64,000 bases of DNA from the NCBI RefSeq assembly GCF_029761935.1, contig NZ_CP121699.1, forward strand, positions 310,001-374,000, read 5' to 3'. Position 1 is the first letter of the stretch. Each line of letters begins with the position of its first letter. The stretch is from Microbacterium testaceum (GTDB taxonomy: Bacteria > Actinomycetota > Actinomycetes > Actinomycetales > Microbacteriaceae). A program made the position numbers and the translations under genes. The notes under the pieces are model-generated. The model searched no databases. It saw only the letters and a list, made by a program, of their open reading frames with translations, and had not been told where the DNA came from. Shown piece after piece: positions 34,984 to 43,604 of the stretch.

Positions 34984-36504
34984 ATGACCGATCTGACCCG
35001 CCTCACCGCCGCCGACCTGGCCTCCGCGCTCTCGAGCAAAGAGGTGTCGAGCGTCGAGGCCACGCAGGCCCACCTCGACCGCATCGCCGCCGTGGACGGC
35101 GACGTGCACGCCTTCCTGCACGTGAGCGACCACGCCCTCGCGGTCGCGGCCGACATCGACCGACGCCGCGCGGCGGGCGAGCAGCTGCACGAACTCGCGG
35201 GCGTTCCGCTCGCCGTCAAGGACGTGCTCGTCACCACCGACATGCCCTCCACGAGCGGATCGAAGATCCTCGAGGGCTACATGTCGCCCTACGACGCCAC
35301 GGTCGTCGCGCGCTCGCGCGCCGCGGGCCTGGTGCCGCTCGGCAAGACCAACATGGACGAGTTCGCGATGGGCTCCTCCACCGAGTTCTCGGCGTACGGC
35401 CCCACCCGCAACCCGTGGGACCTCGACCGCATCCCCGGCGGATCCGGCGGCGGGTCGGCTGCGGCCGTCGCCGCGTTCGAGGCGCCGCTGGCCCTCGGCT
35501 CCGACACGGGCGGCTCGATCCGTCAGCCCGCGCACGTCACCGGCACGGTCGGCGTCAAGCCCACCTACGGCGGAGTGAGCCGTTACGGTGCGATCGCCCT
35601 GGCATCCAGCCTCGATCAGGTCGGCCCGGTCACCCGCACCGTGCTCGACGCGGGTCTGCTCCACGACGTCATCGGTGGACACGACGCGAACGACTCCACC
35701 TCGCTGTCCGACGCGTGGCCCTCGTTCGCCGCCGCCGCCCGCGAGGGGGCGACCGGCGAGGTCCTGAAGGGCCTCAAGGTCGGCGTCATCCGCGAGCTCG
35801 ACGACCGCGGCTTCCAGAAGGGCGTGTCGGACTCGTTCCGCGCGTCGCTGGCGGCCATGGAGGCGCAGGGCGCCGAGATCGTCGAGATCAGCGCCCCGCA
35901 CTTCGAGTACGGCGTCGCCGCGTACTACCTGATCCTCCCCGCCGAGGCGTCGAGCAACCTCGCGAAGTTCGACTCGGTGCGCTTCGGCATGCGCGTGAAC
36001 CCGCAGGGGGCCGCGACCGTCGAGAACGTCATGGCGGCGACGCGCGACGCGGGCTTCGGCCCCGAGGTCAAGCGCCGCATCATCCTCGGCACCTACGCCC
36101 TGTCCGCCGGCTACTACGACGCCTACTACGGCAGCGCGCAGAAGGTCCGCACGCTCATCCAGCAGGACTTCGACGCCGCGTTCTCGCAGGTCGACGTCAT
36201 CGCGACGCCGTCGGCGCCGACCACGGCCTTCCGCCTCGGCGAGAAGATCGACGACCCGCTGCAGATGTACCTCAACGACGTCACCACGATCCCCGCGAAC
36301 CTCGCGGGCGTGCCCGGCATCTCGGTGCCGAGCGGTCTCGCCGCAGAGGACGGCCTGCCCGTCGGCATCCAATTCCTCGCCCCCGCTCGCGAGGACGCCC
36401 GCCTCTACCGTGTCGGTGCGGCCCTCGAAGCGCTGCTCGTCGACCAGTGGGGTGCCCCGCTGCTCGACAAGGCCCCCTCTCTCACGAACGGAGCGTCGCT
36501 CTGA
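34984..36504 (+). CDS. gatA: Asp/Glu-tRNA amidotransferase subunit A
   Basis: GatA is the glutaminase subunit that releases ammonia for transamidation of misacylated Glu-tRNA-Gln or Asp-tRNA-Asn. The 506-aa amidase-signature protein has the Ser-cisSer-Lys triad: Lys in [13 protein letters not shown], and the serines in [11 protein letters not shown] and [26 protein letters not shown] precedes the ATG. Its stop overlaps the gatB start. Confidence 0.97.
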   Translation: MTDLTRLTAADLASALSSKEVSSVEATQAHLDRIAAVDGDVHAFLHVSDHALAVAADIDRRRAAGEQLHELAGVPLAVKDVLVTTDMPSTSGSKILEGYMSPYDATVVARSRAAGLVPLGKTNMDEFAMGSSTEFSAYGPTRNPWDLDRIPGGSGGGSAAAVAAFEAPLALGSDTGGSIRQPAHVTGTVGVKPTYGGVSRYGAIALASSLDQVGPVTRTVLDAGLLHDVIGGHDANDSTSLSDAWPSFAAAAREGATGEVLKGLKVGVIRELDDRGFQKGVSDSFRASLAAMEAQGAEIVEISAPHFEYGVAAYYLILPAEASSNLAKFDSVRFGMRVNPQGAATVENVMAATRDAGFGPEVKRRIILGTYALSAGYYDAYYGSAQKVRTLIQQDFDAAFSQVDVIATPSAPTTAFRLGEKIDDPLQMYLNDVTTIPANLAGVPGISVPSGLAAEDGLPVGIQFLAPAREDARLYRVGAALEALLVDQWGAPLLDKAPSLTNGASL

Positions 36505-38021
36505 TGGCGAAAGATGCCCTGATGGACTTCGACGAGGCGCTCAAGATGTTCGAGCCCGTCCTCGGTTTCGAGGTGCACGTCGAGCTCAACACCGCGACCA
36601 AGATGTTCTCGGCCGCGCCCAACCCCGCCAACGAGGCCCACCACGGTGCCGAGCCGAACACACTTGTCGCTCCGGTCGACATGGGCCTTCCGGGCGCTCT
36701 GCCGGTGGTGAACGCCGAGGCCATCCGGTCGTCGATCAGCCTGGGCCTCGCCCTCGGTTGCTCGATCGCCCCGTCCAGCCGTTTCGCGCGGAAGAACTAC
36801 TTCTACCCCGACCTCGGCAAGAACTACCAGATCTCGCAGTACGACGAGCCAATCGCCTTCGAGGGCTCGGTCGAGGTCGAGCTGGAGGACGGCACCATCG
36901 TGACCGTGCCGATCGAGCGCGCGCACATGGAAGAAGACGCCGGCAAGCTCACCCACATGGGCGGCTCGACCGGTCGCATCCAGGGTGCGGAGTACTCGCT
37001 GGTCGACTACAACCGCGCCGGCGTCCCGCTCGTCGAGATCGTCACGAAGCCGATCTTCGGTGCCGAGCACTCGGCGCCTGCACTGGCGAAGGCCTACGTC
37101 GCGACGATCCGCGACATCGTGCGCGGCCTCGGCATCTCGGAGGCGAAGCTCGAACGCGGAAACCTCCGCTGCGACGCCAACGTCTCGCTGCGCCCCCGCG
37201 GCCAGGAGAAGCTCGGCACCCGCACCGAGACCAAGAACGTCAACTCGATGCGTTCGGTCGAGCGTGCGGTGCGCTACGAGATCCAGCGTCAGGCCGCGAT
37301 CCTCGCCAAGGGCGGGACGATCACGCAAGAGACGCGTCACTGGCACGAGGACACCGGTCGCACGTCTCCGGGGCGCCCGAAGTCGGATGCCGACGACTAC
37401 CGTTACTTCCCCGAGCCCGACCTGCTGCCGGTGGTGCCCGCGCCCGAGCTGATCGAGGAGCTGCGCGCCGCGCTCCCCGAGCCGCCCGCGGCCCGTCGTC
37501 GTCGGCTCAAGGGCGAGTGGGGCTTCACCGACCTCGAGTTCCAGGACGTCGCCAACGGCGGCCTGCTCGACGCGGTGGCCGACACGATCGCCGCGGGAGC
37601 CGCTCCCGCCTCGGCTCGCAAGTGGTGGACGGGTGAGATCACCCGCGTCGCGAACGCGCAGGAGCGCGACGCGGCCGACCTCGTCTCTCCCGAGAACGTC
37701 GCGGCGCTGCAGAAGCTGATCGACGCCGGCACCCTCACCGACAAGCTCGCGCGCCAGGTGCTCGAGGGCGTCATCGCCGGAGAGGGCACCCCGCAGGAGG
37801 TCGTGGACGCCCGCGGTCTCGCCGTGGTCTCGGACGATGGGGCGCTCATCGCCGCGATCGACGAGGCCCTCGTCGCCCAGCCCGACGTGCTCGCGAAGAT
37901 CCGCGACGGCAAGGTGCAGGCTGCCGGCGCCGTCATCGGCGCGGTCATGAAGGCGATGAAGGGCCAGGCCGACGCCGCGCGCGTGCGCGAACTCGTGCTG
38001 GAGCGCGCCGCCGCTCTGTAA
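36504..38021 (+). CDS. gatB: Asp/Glu-tRNA amidotransferase subunit B
   Basis: GatB binds the misacylated tRNA and does the kinase and transamidation step. The 505-aa protein carries [46 protein letters not shown], the [15 protein letters not shown] segment and the C-terminal YqeY/GatB tRNA-binding domain. It is translationally coupled to gatA and followed by a strong terminator. The operon suggests Gln-tRNA (and possibly Asn-tRNA) is made indirectly. Confidence 0.97.
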   Translation: MAKDALMDFDEALKMFEPVLGFEVHVELNTATKMFSAAPNPANEAHHGAEPNTLVAPVDMGLPGALPVVNAEAIRSSISLGLALGCSIAPSSRFARKNYFYPDLGKNYQISQYDEPIAFEGSVEVELEDGTIVTVPIERAHMEEDAGKLTHMGGSTGRIQGAEYSLVDYNRAGVPLVEIVTKPIFGAEHSAPALAKAYVATIRDIVRGLGISEAKLERGNLRCDANVSLRPRGQEKLGTRTETKNVNSMRSVERAVRYEIQRQAAILAKGGTITQETRHWHEDTGRTSPGRPKSDADDYRYFPEPDLLPVVPAPELIEELRAALPEPPAARRRRLKGEWGFTDLEFQDVANGGLLDAVADTIAAGAAPASARKWWTGEITRVANAQERDAADLVSPENVAALQKLIDAGTLTDKLARQVLEGVIAGEGTPQEVVDARGLAVVSDDGALIAAIDEALVAQPDVLAKIRDGKVQAAGAVIGAVMKAMKGQADAARVRELVLERAAAL

Positions 38022-38028
38022 TCGACAC

Positions 38029-38076
38029 CGGATGCCACGGCACCGCGCCCCGCGAGGGGTGGGGCCGTGGCATCCG
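38029..38076 (+). terminator. gatCAB terminator
   Basis: A 13-bp perfect outer stem (CGGATGCCACGGC with its complement) encloses a second short hairpin, CCCC-GCGA-GGGG. The two outer arms carry GGATGCC and GGCATCC as an inverted pair. A short CGTCGTT follows. Confidence 0.75.
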
Positions 38077-38205
38077 TCGTTCCCGGCCCGGGGCGTGTGC
38101 ACAGCCTCGGCGGTTGTCGCGGGACGACGGTCGAGGATGCGCGGGTCGCTGACCTCGCGCGGGCGCCGAGGACCGATGTCGGAGGTCCGGGGGAGAATGG
38201 ATGCC

Positions 38206-39462
38206 ATGGGACGAGGTGACGGAACGGGGCGCATCGTCTCGCGCCCCGACGCCGATGACACGGGCACGGGCATCCTGCACGTCGACATGGACGCCTTCTT
38301 CGCCTCGGTCGCCGTGCTCGACGATCTGTCCCTCGCCGGCAAGCCGCTCATCATCGGCGGGTCCGAGGGGCGCGGCGTCGTCTCGAGCGCCTCGTACGAG
38401 GCCCGCCGCTACGGCGTGAAGTCGGCGATGCCGGTGGCGATCGCCCTGCGGATGTGCCCGACCGCGATCGTCGTCAACCCTCCGTACCACCGCTACACCG
38501 AGATGTCGCGGCAGGTCATGGCAATCTTCCACGACGTCACCCCGCTGGTCGAACCCCTCTCGATCGACGAGGCGTTCCTCGACGTCCGCGGTGCGCGGCG
38601 GCTGTGGGGGAGCCCCGGCACGATCGCGCGAAACCTGAGGGCTCGGGTGAAGGCCGAGACCGGGCTGACCTGCAGCATCGGAGTCGCCGCGACCAAGCAC
38701 GTCGCGAAGATGGCCTCCACGATCTCCAAGCCCGACGGGCTGCTCGTCGTGGCCGAGGCCGACACCGAGGCGTTCCTTCGCCCGCGTTCGGTTCGCGCGC
38801 TGTGGGGAGTGGGTCCCAAGGCCGCCGAGGCGCTCGAGTCTCGCGGCATCCGGCTCATCTCCGACATCCTCGACACCCCGCGGCCTGCGCTCGAGCGGGT
38901 GCTCGGTCCCGCGATGGGCGAGCGCATCTGGCACCTGTCGCGCGGCATCGACGCCCGCGAGGTGCACACGGGGCGCTCGGAGAAGAGCGTCGGTCATGAA
39001 GAGACGTTCCACACCGACATCTCCGACACCCGCACGCTGCACGTCGAGCTCCGCCGCCTCGCCGATCGCGTGGGAGCGCGCCTGCGCGCGCAGCAGTACG
39101 AGGCGTCGACGATCTCGATCAAGGTGCGCTTCTCGGACTTCACCACGCTCAGCCGTTCGCGCACGCTGCCCGAACCGACCTCGGTCGGCCAGCGCATCGG
39201 CGACGCGGCCATCGAGTTGTTCGACGGGATCGACCGACGCCAGGCCGTTCGCCTGGTCGGCGTGCGGGGCGAGAAGCTCAAGCCGGCGGCGATCGCGGCC
39301 ACCCTGTGGGATGACGACGCCGAATGGCGCCGCGTCGAGGGAGCGCTCGACGACGCCACCACCCGCTTCGGCCGAGGGGCCGTCACCCGTGGATCGCTGC
39401 TCGGGCCGTCGCGCGGTGGGGGAGCCCTACCCACGAACCCACGGCCGTCGTACGACCACTGA
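38206..39462 (+). CDS. dinB: DNA polymerase IV
   Basis: Pol IV is a Y-family translesion polymerase. The 418-aa protein has the catalytic motif HVDMDAFFASVAVLDDLSL, the SYEARRYGVKSAMP steric-gate region, LSIDEAFLDV with the catalytic acids, SIGVAATKHVAKMAS and a little-finger domain to about residue 370, then a basic disordered tail. No beta-clamp QLxLF motif is clear at the C-terminus. The start is ATG at 38206 or 38197; a GAGAAT box precedes. A frame open further upstream is not supported. Confidence 0.92.
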   Translation: MGRGDGTGRIVSRPDADDTGTGILHVDMDAFFASVAVLDDLSLAGKPLIIGGSEGRGVVSSASYEARRYGVKSAMPVAIALRMCPTAIVVNPPYHRYTEMSRQVMAIFHDVTPLVEPLSIDEAFLDVRGARRLWGSPGTIARNLRARVKAETGLTCSIGVAATKHVAKMASTISKPDGLLVVAEADTEAFLRPRSVRALWGVGPKAAEALESRGIRLISDILDTPRPALERVLGPAMGERIWHLSRGIDAREVHTGRSEKSVGHEETFHTDISDTRTLHVELRRLADRVGARLRAQQYEASTISIKVRFSDFTTLSRSRTLPEPTSVGQRIGDAAIELFDGIDRRQAVRLVGVRGEKLKPAAIAATLWDDDAEWRRVEGALDDATTRFGRGAVTRGSLLGPSRGGGALPTNPRPSYDH

Positions 39463-39513
39463 CACGCCGGTCCCGGTCGCGCAACGCCCCTCGATGCTCC
39501 GAGGCCGGGCCGC

Positions 39514-39519
39514 TACGGT
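39514..39519 (+). promoter_or_regulatory. -10 box for the GerW-like gene
   Basis: TACGGT ends six bases before the ATG at 39526; no Shine-Dalgarno sequence is seen. Confidence 0.45.
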
Positions 39520-39525
39520 GGTGCC

Positions 39526-39846
39526 ATGCCCAACATCGCTTTGGAACTCGGCAAGCAGGCCACCAGCTTCGGCGTCACCTCCGCCTACGGGGAGCAGCAG
39601 GACGTGAACGGCGTCAAGATGATCCCCGTCGCCCTCACCTGGGCCGGGTACGGCGGCGGCTCCGACGAGCAGGGCAACGGTGGCGGCGGGGGCGGTGGCT
39701 ACACGCTGCCCCTCGGCGCCTACATCCGCCGTGGTGACGATCTGCGGTTCGACCCGAACCTCGTCGCGTTGCTTGCCGTCGGCATCCCGTTCGTGTGGGT
39801 GGCCGGTCGCGCCCTCAGCCGTGTCATCCGCGCCCTCAAGAAGTAA
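39526..39846 (+). CDS. Small GerW/YtfJ-like protein with a glycine-rich segment
   Basis: The 106-aa protein has the pattern of the YtfJ/GerW family: a conserved VKMIPVALTW strand, a run of glycines, then YTLPLGAYIRRGDDLRFDPN and a hydrophobic C-terminal helix (VALLAVGIPFVWVAGRAL) with a basic end. The last helix may sit on the membrane. The namesake is a sporulation protein of Bacillus, but non-sporulating actinobacteria have relatives of unknown function. It overlaps the following P-loop gene by 26 bases if that starts at 39821. Confidence 0.7.
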   Translation: MPNIALELGKQATSFGVTSAYGEQQDVNGVKMIPVALTWAGYGGGSDEQGNGGGGGGGYTLPLGAYIRRGDDLRFDPNLVALLAVGIPFVWVAGRALSRVIRALKK

Positions 39847-40414
39847 CGCGGGCCCGGTTGCCGACGCCCTCACCGCGGCTCTGGCCGCGGTGTCGGCGCG
39901 CATCGTCGCGGTCGGCGCCGCGAACCCCGTCGTCGCCCTCGACGGGCGCAGTGGCGCGGGGAAGAGCTCTTTGGCTCGACGCCTGGTCGCGGCATGGCCG
40001 GGCCGCGGACGCGTGCAACTCGTCGCCCTCGATGACGTCTACCCCGGATGGGACGGCCTCGCCGAGGGCGTCGAATACGCCCGGCGGGTCATCCTCTCTC
40101 CGCACGCGCGGGGGCTGATCGGCGTCTGGGAGCGGTGGGACTGGGAAGCGAGCGCGCGGGCCGACGCGTACGCCGTCGACCCCTCGCTGCCCCTGGTGGT
40201 CGAAGGTTCGGGACTTCTCACCCCCGAGGTCGCGCGACTCGCCGACGTGTCGGTGTGGGTCGATGCTCCGCCGGCGTCCCGCAAGGCGCGTGCCCTCGAC
40301 CGCGACGGCGACACCTACCGTCCGCATTGGGATCGCTGGGCCGCGCAGGAGGACCGGCATCTCGAGGCGCACCATCCGGAACGGCTGGCCGATCTGGTCG
40401 TCTCCGTCCCGTAA
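39821..40414 (+). CDS. P-loop NTPase, uridine-kinase-like
   Basis: The 197-aa protein has a Walker A motif in ALDGRSGAGKSSLARRLV, then a LDDVYPGWDGL segment like the acceptor-binding region of uridine or other small-molecule kinases, and an arginine-rich LID-like stretch (RKARALDRDGDTYRPHWDRW). No ATG fits; GTG at 39821 or an internal GTG near 39890 are possible starts. The substrate is unknown. Overlap with the upstream gene suggests coupling. Confidence 0.78.
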   Translation: MSSAPSRSNAGPVADALTAALAAVSARIVAVGAANPVVALDGRSGAGKSSLARRLVAAWPGRGRVQLVALDDVYPGWDGLAEGVEYARRVILSPHARGLIGVWERWDWEASARADAYAVDPSLPLVVEGSGLLTPEVARLADVSVWVDAPPASRKARALDRDGDTYRPHWDRWAAQEDRHLEAHHPERLADLVVSVP

Positions 40415-40433
40415 AGGACGTCGACGACGCCGC

Positions 40434-40904
40434 TCACGCGCGATCGAGAGCTGCGACGAGACCGTCGAGGCGATAGCCGATCCAGTCGTACACGCCGTAG
40501 CGCGGGTCTTCGGGATCGTGATCGTCGTCGTTCTGGATGCCGAGACGGGTCGCCATGACCAGTCGCAGCGCCGAGAGCGTGCGCATCCACGCCAGGGCCT
40601 CGGTCTCACCGAGGGCGACGGCGATCGTCGCGTCGGGATCGAGGTCCGCGCCGTCCAGGCCGAGGGTGTGCAGAACCGTGGCGACGTCCTGCGACCGACG
40701 CTCGAGGAGGTCCCCGCCGGTCAGACGCCGGAACTCCCGACTCGCAGCCGCGTCGTCGGGGTAGGCGTCCGGAAGCAGGCGTTCCACCGCGGGGTCCTCG
40801 CCCGCGCGGGAGTCCGCCAGCAGATCGCGGAACTGTCCCACGATGCCGGCCAGATGCAGGGCCTCGAGCCCGCTGATCTCCAGCACGACGACGCGCTCGC
40901 TCAC
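40434..40904 (-). CDS. DUF2017 family protein
   Basis: The 156-aa product from the GTG at 40904 is acidic and helical (VVLEISGLEALHLAGIVGQF, then DDAAASREFRRLTGGDLL and YGVYDWIGYRLDGLVAALDRA). It matches DUF2017, an actinobacterial family encoded next to clpS. Its start overlaps the clpS stop (GTGA), so it is translated with ClpS. A role in ClpS/ClpC1 recognition is a neighbour-based guess. The long open frame upstream of 40904 is a shadow inside clpS. Confidence 0.88.
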   Translation of the reverse strand: MSERVVVLEISGLEALHLAGIVGQFRDLLADSRAGEDPAVERLLPDAYPDDAAASREFRRLTGGDLLERRSQDVATVLHTLGLDGADLDPDATIAVALGETEALAWMRTLSALRLVMATRLGIQNDDDHDPEDPRYGVYDWIGYRLDGLVAALDRA

Positions 40905-41206
40905 GCGGGGTCCTTCCTGACGGTGGCCCAGAGGCCGAAGTCGTGCATCGCCTGCACGTGGGCTTCCATGACTTCGCGAGGCCCTCGGGCCACCACGGCG
41001 TGGCCGTCGTGGTGCACGGCGAGCATCAGCCGGTTCGCGGTCGCGGCGTCGTAGCCGAAGTAGGTGCGGAAGATGTGGGTGACGTAGCTCATGAGATTCA
41101 CGGGGTCGTTCCACACCACGGTCTGCCACGACGCCGGCGGAGCCGCCGCCAGATCGGTCTTGAGGTCGACATCGAGATCGAGGTCGGGACTCGCCACGCC
41201 CGCCAT
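40901..41206 (-). CDS. clpS: ATP-dependent Clp protease adaptor ClpS
   Basis: ClpS delivers N-degron substrates to the ClpA/ClpC protease. From the ATG at 41206 the 101-aa protein has a flexible N-terminus, then VVWNDPVNLMSYVTHIFRTY, the substrate-pocket region and HHDGHAVVARGPREVMEAHV. The start overlaps the stop of the upstream metallopeptidase gene (ATGA). The operon metallopeptidase-clpS-DUF2017 is read right to left. Confidence 0.93.
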   Translation of the reverse strand: MAGVASPDLDLDVDLKTDLAAAPPASWQTVVWNDPVNLMSYVTHIFRTYFGYDAATANRLMLAVHHDGHAVVARGPREVMEAHVQAMHDFGLWATVRKDPA

Positions 41207-41583
41207 CACGCCCACCCCAGCTCGTGGAGGCGTTCGTCGTCGATGCCGTAGAAGTGAGCGATCTCGTGGACGAGCGTCGTGTGGATCTCGTCGCGCAGTT
41301 CCGCCTCGTCGTGGCACGCGGCGAGGTGCGGCTCCCGGTACACGATGATGCGATCGGGGAGCTCGCCGACGCCGTAGCGCTCGCGTTCCGTCAACGCCCA
41401 GCCGTCGTACAGCCCGAGGAGATCCAGGGACCCGTCCTCGGGGCGGTCCTCGACGACGAAGACGACGTTGTCGAGACCGTCCACCATGTCGTCGGGGAGC
41501 TGATCCAGCTCGTCGACGACGAGTTCTTCGAACGCCGACGCATCCATCTCGAGGGCCGAGCGCGCGTCGACGCGGTCGTTCAC
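41206..41583 (-). CDS. Zincin-like metallopeptidase family protein (DUF1025 type)
   Basis: The 125-aa protein contains HTTLVHEIAHFYGIDDERLHEL, where HEIAH is the zinc-binding motif with the catalytic Glu. The N-terminal half has the acidic conserved stretch FEELVVDELDQLPDDM and PDRIIVYREPH. This minimal zincin-like family is widespread in actinobacteria; substrates are not established. Co-translation with clpS suggests a link to regulated proteolysis. The initiator may be at 41583 or at the methionine 12 codons later. Confidence 0.88.
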   Translation of the reverse strand: MNDRVDARSALEMDASAFEELVVDELDQLPDDMVDGLDNVVFVVEDRPEDGSLDLLGLYDGWALTERERYGVGELPDRIIVYREPHLAACHDEAELRDEIHTTLVHEIAHFYGIDDERLHELGWA

Positions 41584-41686
41584 GGCGGGCCTCCCGGGGG
41601 TCTCGAACCGTCCAACGGATGCCGACAGATCGCGCCGACGTTCCGTGTCGATTCTACGGCGCGGGGGAGCGCCGGTCGCGAATGAC

Positions 41687-41720
41687 GAAGGCCCGGCGAG
41701 CGATGCTCGACCGGGCCTTC
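41687..41720 (-). terminator. Terminator after tRNA-His
   Basis: GAAGGCCCGGCGAGC pairs with GCTCGACCGGGCCTTC, with one bulged base, around a GAT loop. It lies just beyond the 3' end of the tRNA on the minus strand. Confidence 0.65.
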
Positions 41721-41728
41721 TTCGTTGG

Positions 41729-41802
41729 GGTGGCTAACGGGACTTGAACCCGCGACCCCCGCGACCACAACGCGGTGCTCTACCGACTGAGCTATAGCCA
41801 CC
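41729..41802 (-). tRNA. tRNA-His (GTG)
   Basis: The minus strand folds into a cloverleaf with acceptor GTGGCTA/TAGCCAC, an extra 5' G opposite C73 as expected for tRNA-His, D arm AGCTCAGTCGGTAGAGC, anticodon loop TTGTGGT and a GTTCAAGTC T-loop. CCA is not encoded. Confidence 0.95.
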
Positions 41803-41837
41803 ATGTGTCTGCCGCAGCAGACAACTGAACGATTATG

Positions 41838-42464
41838 TCATACGTCCAGCGTGAACGACGACACGGCCGAGGCCGAGACGGCCTTGGCCTCGTCGCTCGT
41901 GGGGCCCGGCTGGGGCACGAACACCGCGGCGCGGTAGTAGGCGAGCTCGCGGATCGATTCGCGGATGTCGGCGAGTGCGCGGTGGCCGCCGTTCTTCGCC
42001 GGGGCTTGGAAGTAGGCGCGCGGATACCAGCGGCGCGAGAGCTCTTTGATGCTCGACACGTCGACGTTGCGGTAGTGGAGCCAGCGGTCGACGCGCGGCA
42101 TGTACTTCGCCAGGAACATGCGATCGGTGCCGATGGTGTTGCCGGCGAGAGGAGCCTTGCCCTCGACGGGCGCGAACCGCTGGATGTACTCGAGTGTCTG
42201 GAACTCGGCATCCGCAAGGCTCACTCCGTGCGGGATCTCGTCGAGCAGACCCGAGGAGCGGTGCATCTCGGTGACGAACTCGCCCATGTTGGCGAGGGCC
42301 GAGGCGTCGGGCTTGATCACGATCTGGAAACCGGGGTCGAGCACGTTGAGTTCGAAATCGGTGATGACGACGGCGATCTCGACGAGCTCGTCGACGGCCA
42401 GGTCGAGCCCGGTCATCTCGCAGTCGATCCAGACGAGCCGGTCGTTCTCGGAGGCGTTTACCAT
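41838..42464 (-). CDS. orn: Oligoribonuclease
   Basis: Orn degrades the smallest RNAs and pGpG to mononucleotides. The 208-aa DEDDh exonuclease has LVWIDCEMTGLD with the first Asp and Glu, the second Asp in VDVSSIKELSRRW, and a HRALADIRESIREL end with His and Asp. The ATG at 42464 is chosen because a TAGGAT -10 box ends six bases upstream; a GTG at 42470 is in frame but would overlap that spacing. It lies between two tRNA genes on the same strand. Confidence 0.96.
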   Translation of the reverse strand: MVNASENDRLVWIDCEMTGLDLAVDELVEIAVVITDFELNVLDPGFQIVIKPDASALANMGEFVTEMHRSSGLLDEIPHGVSLADAEFQTLEYIQRFAPVEGKAPLAGNTIGTDRMFLAKYMPRVDRWLHYRNVDVSSIKELSRRWYPRAYFQAPAKNGGHRALADIRESIRELAYYRAAVFVPQPGPTSDEAKAVSASAVSSFTLDV

Positions 42465-42470
42465 CCCCAC

Positions 42471-42476
42471 ATCCTA
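42471..42476 (-). promoter_or_regulatory. -10 box for leaderless orn
   Basis: TAGGAT on the minus strand ends six bases before the ATG at 42464 and decides the start. Confidence 0.5.
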
Positions 42477-42502
42477 GTGAGGGGTGCCGACACCGGCTCT
42501 GG

Positions 42503-42575
42503 TCCCCCAGACACGATTCGAACGTGTGACCGGCGGATTAGAAGGCCGCTGCTCTATCCACTGAGCTACTGGGGG
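42503..42575 (-). tRNA. tRNA-Arg (TCT)
   Basis: The minus strand folds with acceptor CCCCCAG/CTGGGGG, D arm AGCTCAGTGGATAGAGC, anticodon loop CTTCTAA and T-loop GTTCGAATC. The discriminator A is followed by an encoded CCA at 42502-42500. Confidence 0.95.
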
Positions 42576-42676
42576 TCGATCTCAGGATATCGCCCGAGGC
42601 GTTCCCGCCGCGCCAGCCCCTGGCACATCTGCCGGGGCGGCGGTACATTCCGGCGAAAGAGAGCAAAGGAGCACTC

Positions 42677-42886
42677 ATGTCCGAGACTGCGACGCGACGC
42701 ATCTGGGTGGCTTACGGTCCGAACGGCGTCGTCGGGAAGATCCAGAAAGAGAGCGACGGCTACCGCGTTCACATGGCCGGCAAGGACGAGCCCCTGGGCG
42801 TCTACCCCTCCATGGAGATCGCGAAGAACGCCGTGCACTCGCACCTCAAGCCCGGCAGCGAGCGGCCCGAGTTCCGCGAGCACTGA
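42677..42886 (+). CDS. Small conserved protein, 69 aa
   Basis: The protein starts MSETATRRIWVAYGPNGVVG and is a compact mixed-charge sequence with aromatic residues, without cysteine or membrane segments. AAAGGAGC stands eight bases before the ATG, a strong ribosome binding site, and a strong terminator follows directly. That supports a real monocistronic gene. I do not recognise the family beyond small conserved actinobacterial proteins of unknown function. Confidence 0.75.
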   Translation: MSETATRRIWVAYGPNGVVGKIQKESDGYRVHMAGKDEPLGVYPSMEIAKNAVHSHLKPGSERPEFREH

Positions 42887-42888
42887 AC

Positions 42889-42925
42889 GGTGGGGCGGCT
42901 CCCGGTCCGCGGGAGCCGCCCCACC
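42889..42925. terminator. Terminator between convergent genes
   Basis: A perfect 15-bp stem (GGTGGGGCGGCTCCC with its complement) closes a seven-base loop, three bases after the small gene's stop and ten bases before the yczE stop. Confidence 0.85.
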
Positions 42926-42934
42926 GTCGGTGTC

Positions 42935-43543
42935 TCAGGCGGATGCCATCGTCCGCGCGGGCGCCGCGGGCTTCGGAGTGGCCAGCAGCGGCAGGGCGAG
43001 GTGGACCAACGGCCCGATCCCGAGCGCGAAGACGACGGTCCCGATGCCGACGGTGCCGCCGAGCAACCACCCGAGGACGAGCACCGACCCCTCGACGCCG
43101 AGGCGGCACGCCCAGATCGGCCAGCCGAAGCGCGCGTGCATTCCGGTCATAAGGCCGTCGCGCGGGCCGGGGCCGAAGTGCGCTCCGATGTAGAGCCCGG
43201 ATGCCACGGCCACCAGCACCACGCCGGCGACGAGCATGAGGGCTTGCAGCCAGAAGGTGTCGGGGTGGGGGAGCAGCCCGAGCGAGAGCTGGAGGCTCGT
43301 GCCGACGAGCAGGATGTTCGCCACGGTTCCCACCCCCGGCTTCTGGCGCAGGGGGATCCACAGCAGGAGCACGCCCAGGCCGACGATGTTCGTGATCCAG
43401 CCGATGCCAATCCCCGTCACGCGCGAAAGTCCCTGCGCGAAGACCGTCCACGGGTCGACTCCCAGGCCGGCCGCGACGGTGACGGCGCAGCCGAAGCCGT
43501 AGAGCACGAGTCCGAAGAAGAGGCGCAGGATCCGAGAAGACAT
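42935..43543 (-). CDS. yczE: YczE/YyaS/YitT-family membrane protein
   Basis: The 202-aa protein has about five hydrophobic segments with the motifs LYGFGCAVTVAAGLGVDPWT and HFGPGPRDGLMTGMHARFGW typical of the YczE group. It is an integral membrane protein of unknown transport or signalling role. The ATG at 43543 is preferred over the upstream TTG. It is divergent from a MocR-type regulator of the YczR group, which by family knowledge probably controls it, and the promoter overlaps a palindrome. Confidence 0.88.
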   Translation of the reverse strand: MSSRILRLFFGLVLYGFGCAVTVAAGLGVDPWTVFAQGLSRVTGIGIGWITNIVGLGVLLLWIPLRQKPGVGTVANILLVGTSLQLSLGLLPHPDTFWLQALMLVAGVVLVAVASGLYIGAHFGPGPRDGLMTGMHARFGWPIWACRLGVEGSVLVLGWLLGGTVGIGTVVFALGIGPLVHLALPLLATPKPAAPARTMASA

Positions 43544-43551
43544 GTGGCGAT

Positions 43552-43587
43552 CCAATCACGGGATTGGCTTTGGTGCAGGATGCCAAT
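43552..43587. promoter_or_regulatory. Operator candidate in the yczE/yczR divergent promoter
   Basis: CCAATC-ACGG-GATTGG (43552-43567) is a perfect palindrome and a third half site, CCAAT, lies at 43583-43587. The palindrome overlaps the yczE -10 region (TTGGAT at 43550-43555), and the third site lies before the yczR -10 (TACGGT, 43593-43598). Confidence 0.5.
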
Positions 43588-43604
43588 TCGACTACGGTGG
43601 CCGC

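Noticed and set aside
41729-42575. tRNA genes as integration sites
   Set aside because: Both tRNAs are intact and flanked by ordinary genes; no integrase or duplicated 3' end is nearby.
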